Shown here: positions 1 to 6,113 of the stretch, in pieces
How positions within the stretch are numbered: position 1 is the stretch's first letter
Layout of the letters: every line of letters begins with the position of its first letter
From: Anaerolineaceae bacterium UBA700
GTDB taxonomy: Bacteria > Chloroflexota > Anaerolineae > Anaerolineales > Anaerolineaceae
NCBI GenBank assembly: GCA_002298885.1
Contig: DBMK01000254.1
Location: 1 to 8,406, forward strand
Direction: 5' to 3'
DNA length: 8,406 bases
The notes under the pieces: model-generated
What the model saw: only the letters and a program-made list of their open reading frames with translations
The model's database searches: none
What the model was told of the DNA's origin: nothing
Translations under genes and position numbers: made by a program

Positions 1-34
1 CATTTTTGCACCTACAACAAAATTTTGGAAATGA

Positions 35-40
35 TAGAAT
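35..40 (+). promoter_or_regulatory. Candidate -10 element of a leaderless promoter for the operon
   Basis: TAGAAT fits the TANNNT core of a bacterial -10 box. It occupies exactly -12 to -7 if transcription starts at the A of the ATG at 47. No Shine-Dalgarno-like sequence lies at a usable distance upstream of that ATG; the nearest GGAA, at 27-30, is too far away. There is no good -35 box at the expected place (about 12-17). The geometry matches leaderless promoters known from several bacterial phyla. That this one is active is inference. Confidence 0.45.
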
Positions 41-46
41 AATGTT

Positions 47-1777
47 ATGGCAGAGATGGGGAAGATACGCGGTTATTGTGAGGAGTTGTATGGGGAAAGC
101 GTTGGTCAGGCCGTCAGCGAGCGGATCGGCAGGCTGCTGGAGCGCACCCCGCGCCCACCTGCCGTGGGGCAGCGCGGCAAGCTCAGCCAGTCGGACGCCA
201 TTCTAATCGCCTACGGCGACCAGCTCCAACAGCCAGGTATGCTGCCACTGCAGACCCTGGCGGATTTCTGCGAGCAGAAGCTGCAGGGCCTGGTCAGCGG
301 CGTGCACGTCCTGCCCTTCTTCCCGTATTCGTCGGACGACGGCTTTTCGGTGATCGATTACCGCGCCGTCGACCCGGCCCTGGGCGGCTGGGAGGACATT
401 GCCAGGCTGGGTCGCAGTTTCCGCCTGATGTTCGATGCGGTGATTAACCACGTTTCGGTACAGAGCGCCTGGTTCAAAGCCTTCCTGCGCGGCGATCCTG
501 CCTATCACGGCTATTTCATGGTCGTAGAAGGCAGCCCGGACCTTTCCCAGGTGGTGCGCCCGCGCGCCCTGCCGCTGCTGACCCGTTTCGACACCGCCGC
601 AGGGCCGAAGCAGGTGTGGACCACCTTCAGCGTGGACCAGGTGGACCTGGATTATCACGACCCGGACGTGCTGCTGGAGATCCTGGATACGCTGCTCTTT
701 TACACTTCCCGCGGCGCCGAATTCATCCGCCTGGATGCCATCGCTTACTTGTGGAAGGAGATCGGCACCTCCTGCATCCACCTGCCGCAGACACATTGCG
801 TGGTTAAGCTGATGCGAACCGTTTTGGACCTGGCCGCGCCGCAGGTGTTCCTGATCACCGAGACGAACGTGCCCCACGCCGACAATATCTCCTATTTTGG
901 CGACGGTCAGGACGAGGCCCAACTGGTGTACAACTTTGCCCTGCCGCCGCTGGTCCTGCACAGCCTGCGCACTGGCAGCGGGCGGGCGCTGAGCCAGTGG
1001 GCCGCCGGCCTGGAGACGCCTTCGAGCGGGACGACATTTTTCAATTTTTTGGCCTCGCACGATGGCATCGGCCTGAACCCTGCCCGCGGTATCCTGACCG
1101 GCGCCGAAATCGACGCCCTGGTGCAGGGCGCACTGGCGCACGGCGGGCTGGTCTCCTACAAGCAAAATCCGGACGGCTCGCAGAGCCCCTACGAGCTGAA
1201 CATCAATTACTTCGACGCCCTTTCTGACCCCCTGGGTGGGGAACCCGAAGCACTCCAGGTGGACCGGTTCATGGCAGCCCAGGCGATCATGCTGGCGCTG
1301 GCGGGCGTGCCGGGCATCTATTTTCACAGCCTCATGGGCTCGCGCGGCTGGCCTGAAGGGGCCAGGTTGAGCGGGATCAAGCGCAGCATCAACCGCCAGA
1401 AGCTGGAGCGGGGCGCCCTGGAGGGCGAGCTGGACGACGCAGGCTCGCGCCGCCGCCGTGTATTCGAGCGTTTCAGCCGCCTTTTGCAGGCCCGCCGTGC
1501 CTGCGCCGCCTTCCACCCTCAGGGCGGGCAGCGTGTATTGAACTGCGGCGAGGCGGTGTTTGGGCTGCTGCGCGCCTCGCCGGACGGGAAGGAACGCACC
1601 GTCTGCCTGCACAACCTTTCGGGCCGCCCCCAGACCGTGGTCCTGGGCGGGCCGGACCTCGGTGGGCTGGAGTCGGGCCGGGCGGTTGACCTGCTCGAAG
1701 GCCGCGAAAAAGGCCCAATCCCCGGAGAGCCTTTTTTAATGAAGCCTTACCAGATACAATGGTGGGTATGGAAATAA
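47..1777 (+). CDS. GH13_18 glycoside phosphorylase, probable glucosylglycerate phosphorylase
   Basis: The 576-residue protein is a retaining alpha-glucoside phosphorylase of the sucrose-phosphorylase subfamily (GH13_18). The probable reaction is 2-O-alpha-glucosyl-D-glycerate + phosphate to glucose-1-phosphate + D-glycerate, in the cytoplasm; no signal peptide is visible. The four GH13 signatures are present: D130-A-V-I-N-H135; R228-L-D230-A with D230 the expected nucleophile; T-E272-T with E272 the acid/base; and H338-D339 as transition-state stabiliser. The stretch RLDAIAYLWK, the segment ITETNVPHADNISYFG and the motif YELNINYFDAL are typical of this subfamily. A small beta domain follows, to the C-terminus. 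The ATG at 47 is preferred because in-frame stops lie at 32-37. Other members cleave sucrose, sucrose-6'-phosphate or glucosylglycerol. The glucosylglycerate assignment rests on resemblance plus the neighbouring GpgS and GH63 genes. The family call is secure; the substrate is likely. Confidence 0.85.
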   Translation: MAEMGKIRGYCEELYGESVGQAVSERIGRLLERTPRPPAVGQRGKLSQSDAILIAYGDQLQQPGMLPLQTLADFCEQKLQGLVSGVHVLPFFPYSSDDGFSVIDYRAVDPALGGWEDIARLGRSFRLMFDAVINHVSVQSAWFKAFLRGDPAYHGYFMVVEGSPDLSQVVRPRALPLLTRFDTAAGPKQVWTTFSVDQVDLDYHDPDVLLEILDTLLFYTSRGAEFIRLDAIAYLWKEIGTSCIHLPQTHCVVKLMRTVLDLAAPQVFLITETNVPHADNISYFGDGQDEAQLVYNFALPPLVLHSLRTGSGRALSQWAAGLETPSSGTTFFNFLASHDGIGLNPARGILTGAEIDALVQGALAHGGLVSYKQNPDGSQSPYELNINYFDALSDPLGGEPEALQVDRFMAAQAIMLALAGVPGIYFHSLMGSRGWPEGARLSGIKRSINRQKLERGALEGELDDAGSRRRRVFERFSRLLQARRACAAFHPQGGQRVLNCGEAVFGLLRASPDGKERTVCLHNLSGRPQTVVLGGPDLGGLESGRAVDLLEGREKGPIPGEPFLMKPYQIQWWVWK

Positions 1778-1784
1778 GGGCTGT

Positions 1785-1791
1785 GGGGAGG
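1785..1791 (+). promoter_or_regulatory. Ribosome binding site deciding the GTG start at 1797
   Basis: GGGGAGG is a near-ideal Shine-Dalgarno sequence and ends 5 nt before the GTG codon at 1797. It lies in the 19-nt gap after the stop codon of the upstream phosphorylase gene. It supports a non-ATG start for the first GT4 gene. Confidence 0.85.
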
Positions 1792-1796
1792 AACGC

Positions 1797-3083
1797 GTGA
1801 ACCAGCGGACCCAAAGACTGACCGGCAGGCGGATCGGTTTTATTTCCACCCGGCTCGAAGGCAACGACGGCGTCTCGCTCGAAACGGAAAAATGGGCCCA
1901 GGTGCTGGAAAGCTTGAAGTGCAAGTGCTTCTTCTTTGCCGGCGCCAGCGAATGGGGCGCGGATTGCTCCTGGGTGGTGCCGGAGGCTCATTTCAAGCAC
2001 CCCGAGATCGCCCGCATCAATGAGATCGCCTTCAGCCAGCGCTACCGCCCGGCAGGGGTCACCCAGGCCATCCACCGCCTCAAGGACCACCTCAAGCAGC
2101 AGGTGTACGCCTTCGTGCGCCATTACAAGATCGAGCTGATCCTGGTGGAAAACGCCCTGGCAATTCCCATGAACATCCCGCTCGGGCTGGCGCTGACCGA
2201 ATTCATCGCCGAGACCGGCATGCCCACCCTGGCCCACCATCACGATTTCTTCTGGGAGCGTAAGCGCTTCCTGGTCAACTGCGTGTGGGACTACTTCAAT
2301 ATGGCTTTCCCGCCGCACCTGCCGTCGATCCGCCACGTGGTGATCAATTCGTCGGCATCCAACCAACTCAGCCTGCGCACGGGCATTTCGAGTTTGCTCA
2401 TCCCCAACGTGATGGATTTCGACCACCCGCCGCAGCCGCCGGACGAGTACAGCTCGGACGTGCGCCAGGCTTTTTCCGTCGCGCCGGACGAATGGTTCTT
2501 TCTCCAGCCGACCCGCGTTGTCCCGCGCAAAGGCATCGAGCACGCCATCGAGCTCTCCCGGCGTCTGGGAGCCAGGGCTCACCTGATCGTTTCCCACGCT
2601 TCGGGGGATGAAGGCCACACCTACGAGAAGTACCTGCAAGGCTACGCCCGCATGCTGGATGTGGCGGTCAACTTCGAATCCGACCTGATCAAGGACCAGC
2701 GCGGCACGATCGACGGGCGCAAGGTCTACTGCCTGTACGACGTGTACCCCTGGGCCGACCTGGTCACTTATCCTTCGGACATCGAAGGCTTCGGCAACGC
2801 CTTCCTGGAGGCAATCTACTTCCGCCGCCCGATCGTGGTCAATAATTACTCCATCTTCGACATCGATATCAAGCCCAAAGGCTTCCAGGTGATCGAGTTC
2901 GACGGGTATATCACGGACGAGACGGTGGAAAAGACCCGCCAGGTGCTCGAAAATCCCGGGCTGGCAGCCGAAATGGCCGAGCACAACTATCGCCTGGCCC
3001 GGCGTCATTATTCGTTTTCCATGCTCGAACGCCGCCTGCAGACCATCCTGGCCGAGTGCTTCGGGGAGGACGTCGATTCATGA
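1797..3083 (+). CDS. GT4 glycosyltransferase, candidate mannosylglucosylglycerate synthase-like enzyme
   Basis: The 428-residue soluble GT-B enzyme belongs to glycosyltransferase family 4. The N-terminal acceptor domain opens with RIGFISTRLEGNDGVSLE (residues 12-29) and contains an HHHDFFWER segment (H147-R155). The C-terminal donor domain has the GT4 phosphate-binding pair R240 and K245 in PTRVVPRKG, and the E-x7-E motif, E330-GFGNAFL-E338. No membrane segment or signal peptide is seen. GT4 enzymes are retaining and use nucleotide sugars. Given neighbours for glucosylglycerate synthesis and breakdown, the likely acceptor is glucosylglycerate or its phosphate. The Petrotoga pathway, in which a mannosyl group from GDP-mannose is added to glucosylglycerate, is the closest precedent I know. 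The donor cannot be read from the sequence, and a glucosyl- or other transferase is possible. The GTG start has a strong ribosome binding site, and the stop codon overlaps the next gene's ATG. The family call is secure; the specific role is tentative. Confidence 0.9.
   Translation: MNQRTQRLTGRRIGFISTRLEGNDGVSLETEKWAQVLESLKCKCFFFAGASEWGADCSWVVPEAHFKHPEIARINEIAFSQRYRPAGVTQAIHRLKDHLKQQVYAFVRHYKIELILVENALAIPMNIPLGLALTEFIAETGMPTLAHHHDFFWERKRFLVNCVWDYFNMAFPPHLPSIRHVVINSSASNQLSLRTGISSLLIPNVMDFDHPPQPPDEYSSDVRQAFSVAPDEWFFLQPTRVVPRKGIEHAIELSRRLGARAHLIVSHASGDEGHTYEKYLQGYARMLDVAVNFESDLIKDQRGTIDGRKVYCLYDVYPWADLVTYPSDIEGFGNAFLEAIYFRRPIVVNNYSIFDIDIKPKGFQVIEFDGYITDETVEKTRQVLENPGLAAEMAEHNYRLARRHYSFSMLERRLQTILAECFGEDVDS
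3063..3070 (+). promoter_or_regulatory. Ribosome binding site deciding the ATG start at 3080
   Basis: GGGGAGGA lies inside the end of the upstream GT4 gene and ends 9 nt before the ATG at 3080. It favours that ATG over the in-frame GTG at 3056, which lies upstream of this site. The ATG overlaps the upstream stop as ATGA, a usual arrangement for translational coupling. Confidence 0.8.
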
Positions 3084-4867
3084 TCGATTCACCCTACTTT
3101 GACCTGCTCAAAGACCGGATCAACTTACGCGAGGTGCCTTTCACCGAGCGCGGCTCGCGCTTATTGGTTTTCCGGGCGGATGACCACCTGCTGTTTCGCC
3201 TGGCGGAACGCTGGTACAAACGCGAGGGCCAGCTTTCGGCGTACCGCCGCCGGCCTCCCATCCTGGACGAATGGATCTTCACCGACGGCGAAGGCCAAAA
3301 GCTTGAATTGACGGTGACCACCTACCCTCACTGCGTCGAAATCCACACGACTGCCGGTACGTTCACCCTCCTTTTCGAAGACACCGAATCGATCCTGTTT
3401 CTCCTGCCTCCCGGCCGCTGCGGGATCAGCTTTTTGGCCAACCTGGATAACAGCCAGGCTGACCGGCGCGGCGGGGTGCTGCGCCTGACCGGGGATATCC
3501 GGCGCAACGTGGCCTACACTACCAACGCTCGCATCACCCAGAACGACGTTGAGCCGGCCGGCCCAGCGGCCCAACGCGTGAAGCTGATTCTGGATACGGG
3601 TTCGGGGGCCGAGCTGCTGCTGAACATCACCCCCCGCCTGGGCTTCAACCGCTACATGCCCGACGGCGCGGCCTCACTGGAGGCAGCCGCCCGGCGCTGG
3701 CACGAATGGTTTGCCGCCGCCCCACCGGTGCTCGAGCCCTGGCGGGCGCAATATTATTTTGCCTGGTGGGTCATGCGCGCCGGACTTATCTCTACCCGCT
3801 ATTTCACCACCCGCGAGGCCATGACCCCCTCCAAGTTCCACTACGTGGGCGTGTGGCAGTGGGACGCCTATTTCCACGCCCTGGCTTACCGCCATGTGGA
3901 TAAGCGCCTGGCGCACGACCAACTACGCATCCTGCTGGACCACCAGCGCGAGGACGGCATGCTGCCGGATGCGGTCCACGACGAAGGTGTGGTAACCCAC
4001 CTGGATTTCCCGGTGGAGGCGGACGTCACCAAGCCGCCGCTGGTGGGCTGGGCGGCCTGGAAGCTGTACGAAGTGGACGGCGATCGCGAGTTCCTCAACG
4101 AAATCTACGAGCCAATAGTGCGCTGGAACCGCTGGTGGATAGAGCTGAACGACCGCAACGGGAACGGGTTGAGCGAATACGGACATCCCTATTCCTCCGG
4201 CCTGGACGACAGCCCGCTGTGGGATGACGGTATGCCGGTCGAATCGCCCGACCTCAACGCCTACCTGTGCATGCAGGAGGACGCCCTGTCGAAAATTGCG
4301 GGGGCCATCGGCGAGACCGGCGACGCCCAGACGTGGGCCCGCCGCGCCGCGCTGCAGGCGCAGCGCATGCTCGAAATCATGTGGGACGAGAAAGCCGGCC
4401 TGTTCTGGGCCGCACGCGAAGGCCGCCAGGTGAACGTGCGCACGCCCTTCAACCTGTTCCCCCTCATCACCGGGCGCATGCCGCCGGCGGTCGCCGACCG
4501 CCTGATTGCCCACCTGACCGACGAGCACGAGTTCTGGCCGCGCTTCCCGGTGCCGTCGGTGGCCCTGGACGACCCCAAGTTCGACCCCAACCAGATGTGG
4601 CGCGGCCCAACCTGGGTGAACATCAACTACCTACTGATCGAGGGCCTGTACAAGGCCGGCTATCCCAGCATCGGGCGTGAGCTTCGCCGGCGCACGCTGG
4701 ACCTGATCAGCGGGCAGGAGGACATTTTCGAATATTACCATCCGCTCACCGGGCAGAACCCGCCCAAGGCGGCCGCCATCTTCGGCTGGTCGTCGGCGGT
4801 ATTCATCGACCTGGCGATCCAGGCCACGCAGGAGAACGGCCGCGGCGAGGGAGCGGAGTTCGTATGA
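3080..4867 (+). CDS. GH63-type hydrolase, probable glucosylglycerate (or mannosyl(glucosyl)glycerate) hydrolase
   Basis: The 595-residue protein resembles the GH63 enzymes that hydrolyse glucosylglycerate or mannosylglycerate to sugar and glycerate. The (alpha/alpha)6-barrel covers roughly residues 220-590. It has the WQWD substrate-site motif (W259-D262), the S-G-L-D376-D-S-P segment whose first Asp aligns with the general acid of the family, and F-E551-Y-Y-H-P-L-T-G-Q whose Glu aligns with the base. The first 200 or so residues look like a beta-rich N-terminal domain; as I recall, the characterised mycobacterial enzyme is shorter (about 450 residues) and lacks it. No signal peptide is seen, so it should act in the cytoplasm. 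It overlaps the flanking GT4 genes by 4 nt at each end, which suggests coupled translation. It may act on the product of those GT4 enzymes rather than on plain glucosylglycerate. A trehalase-like or generic alpha-glucosidase role is less likely given the neighbours. Confidence 0.82.
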   Translation: MIDSPYFDLLKDRINLREVPFTERGSRLLVFRADDHLLFRLAERWYKREGQLSAYRRRPPILDEWIFTDGEGQKLELTVTTYPHCVEIHTTAGTFTLLFEDTESILFLLPPGRCGISFLANLDNSQADRRGGVLRLTGDIRRNVAYTTNARITQNDVEPAGPAAQRVKLILDTGSGAELLLNITPRLGFNRYMPDGAASLEAAARRWHEWFAAAPPVLEPWRAQYYFAWWVMRAGLISTRYFTTREAMTPSKFHYVGVWQWDAYFHALAYRHVDKRLAHDQLRILLDHQREDGMLPDAVHDEGVVTHLDFPVEADVTKPPLVGWAAWKLYEVDGDREFLNEIYEPIVRWNRWWIELNDRNGNGLSEYGHPYSSGLDDSPLWDDGMPVESPDLNAYLCMQEDALSKIAGAIGETGDAQTWARRAALQAQRMLEIMWDEKAGLFWAAREGRQVNVRTPFNLFPLITGRMPPAVADRLIAHLTDEHEFWPRFPVPSVALDDPKFDPNQMWRGPTWVNINYLLIEGLYKAGYPSIGRELRRRTLDLISGQEDIFEYYHPLTGQNPPKAAAIFGWSSAVFIDLAIQATQENGRGEGAEFV

Positions 4868-6081
4868 AAATAGCCCTGCTGCATTACGCCGTTCCGCCGG
4901 TGGTCGGCGGCGTGGAGAGCGTGATCGGTCACCACGCCCGCCTGATGGCGGACGACGGGCACGCGGTTGTCCTGGTGGCCGGGCGCGGCGGGCAGGTGGA
5001 CCCGCGCATCCCGTTCGTATCCCTGCCGCAGGTCGATTCGCGTCACCCCGAAGTCCTGGCGCTCAAGGCCGAACTGGACGCAGGCCGGGTGCCGGACCGC
5101 TTAGGCGCCCTGGCGGACGCAATCGCGGCGGACCTGGCTGCCTGCCTGTCGGGCTTCGACGTGCTGATCGCCCACAACGTGTGCTCGCTCAACAAGAACC
5201 TGGCGCTCACTGCGGCGCTCAAAAAGCTGGCCAGCCTGGCCGGCGCGCCGCGCCTGGTGCTGTGGCACCACGACCTGGCCTGGACCACGCCGCGCTACCG
5301 CTCCGAGCTGCACGATGGCTACCCGTGGGACCTGCTGCGCACGGACTGGCCGGAGGCCGTCCAGGTGACAATTTCGGAGGCGCGCCGGCAGGAGCTGGCG
5401 GAGCTGCTCAAGGTTCCCGCCGGTCGCATTCAGGTGGTGCCGAACGGGGTAGACGCGGCCTTGTTTTTGAAGCTGGACGCGCAGACCCAGGAGCTGGCCT
5501 CCGGCCAGGCCCTGCTCGATGCGCATCCGCTGCTGCTGCTGCCAGTGCGCATCACGCCGCGCAAGAACATCGAGCTGGCCCTGGGCGCACTGGCTGCCCT
5601 GCGCCGCACCTTCCCGGAAGCCAAACTGGTGGTTACCGGGCCGCTGGGGCCGCACAACCCGGCCAACACGGCCTATTTCGAGCGTTTACTCGCAATGCGC
5701 TCCGAACTTGGGTTGAACGCCGCGGCCGTATTCCTGGCCGAACACGCAAAGGAATACCTGCCGGATGCGGTGATCGCCGATTTTTACCGCCTGGCGGATG
5801 CTTTGCTGCTGCCCAGCCGGGAAGAGGGCTTCGGCATCCCCATCCTGGAGGCCGGCCTGGCGGGGCTGCCCGTTTTTTGCGCGGATATCCCCACGCTGAA
5901 AGACCTGGGGGAGGGATTCGCCAGCTATTTTTCGCCGGACGCCGACCCTCAAATGGTGGCGGCGCTGATCGCCGGGCGTTTGGGGGCCGACCTGAACTTC
6001 GGGCTGCGCAGCAAGGTGAAACACACCTATACCTGGCAGCGCATTTATCGCGAGAAGATTCGGCCTATTGTAGGACAGTAA
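4864..6081 (+). CDS. GT4 glycosyltransferase, second enzyme of the pair
   Basis: The 405-residue soluble GT-B enzyme of family 4 starts with MKIALLHYAVPPVVGGVESV (G15-G16 loop). It then shows L-W134-H-H-D137-L-A-W140, the donor-site pair R229 and K234 in RITPRKN, and the E-x7-E motif E321-GFGIPIL-E329. The central HHDxxW segment, and the spacing to the next conserved VTIS strand, parallel those of the other GT4 protein in the operon. The two therefore probably share a subfamily and a similar acceptor. Its ATG overlaps the hydrolase stop (ATGA at 4864-4867), with GGAG 5 nt upstream at 4855-4858. The role is inferred only from context: glycosylation of glucosylglycerate, its phosphate, or a product of the first GT4. 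Sugar donor and linkage cannot be deduced. Priming or extending a polysaccharide, as after GpgS in mycobacterial methylglucose lipopolysaccharide synthesis, is an alternative. Confidence 0.88.
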   Translation: MKIALLHYAVPPVVGGVESVIGHHARLMADDGHAVVLVAGRGGQVDPRIPFVSLPQVDSRHPEVLALKAELDAGRVPDRLGALADAIAADLAACLSGFDVLIAHNVCSLNKNLALTAALKKLASLAGAPRLVLWHHDLAWTTPRYRSELHDGYPWDLLRTDWPEAVQVTISEARRQELAELLKVPAGRIQVVPNGVDAALFLKLDAQTQELASGQALLDAHPLLLLPVRITPRKNIELALGALAALRRTFPEAKLVVTGPLGPHNPANTAYFERLLAMRSELGLNAAAVFLAEHAKEYLPDAVIADFYRLADALLLPSREEGFGIPILEAGLAGLPVFCADIPTLKDLGEGFASYFSPDADPQMVAALIAGRLGADLNFGLRSKVKHTYTWQRIYREKIRPIVGQ

Positions 6082-6087
6082 CATAAT
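6082..6087 (+). promoter_or_regulatory. Weak candidate internal -10 box before the GpgS fusion gene
   Basis: CATAAT matches the -10 consensus at five of six positions and lies in the only larger intergenic gap inside the cluster (32 nt). The matching -35 position (6059-6064, TTCGGC) is poor. It could give separate expression of the synthase gene. It may equally be chance. Confidence 0.2.
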
Positions 6088-6099
6088 CGTCCTCTCTTG

Positions 6100-6107
6100 A
6101 AAGGTGG
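6100..6107 (+). promoter_or_regulatory. Ribosome binding site deciding the ATG start at 6114
   Basis: AAAGGTGG ends 6 nt before the ATG at 6114. It directly abuts the in-frame TTG at 6108, leaving no spacer for that codon. The ATG is therefore the better start. Confidence 0.75.
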
Positions 6108-6113
6108 TTGTGC

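Noticed and set aside
203..1612. 469-codon minus-strand open frame
   Set aside because: It lies wholly antisense to the GH13 gene, whose catalytic motifs are intact. Long antisense frames are common in GC-rich genes, and its translation resembles no family.
47..1777. Sucrose phosphorylase as the primary call
   Set aside because: It is the same subfamily, but the segment around E272 (TETNVPHADNISYFG) and the GpgS/GH63 neighbours favour glucosylglycerate. I keep sucrose only as an alternative.
1473..3008. 511-codon minus-strand open frame
   Set aside because: It runs antisense across two real genes and their junction, with low-complexity histidine/valine/arginine-rich translation. It is a shadow frame.
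3056..3082. Earlier GTG start for the GH63 hydrolase
   Set aside because: The ribosome binding site at 3063-3070 lies downstream of it, and the ATG at 3080 gives the usual ATGA overlap.
5181..6086. 301-codon plus-strand open frame
   Set aside because: It overlaps the second GT4 gene in another frame and is rich in G, A, P and R, as expected of an out-of-frame reading of GC-rich sequence.
6108..6113. Earlier TTG start for the GpgS fusion
   Set aside because: It abuts the ribosome binding site with no spacer; the ATG at 6114 has a 6-nt spacer.
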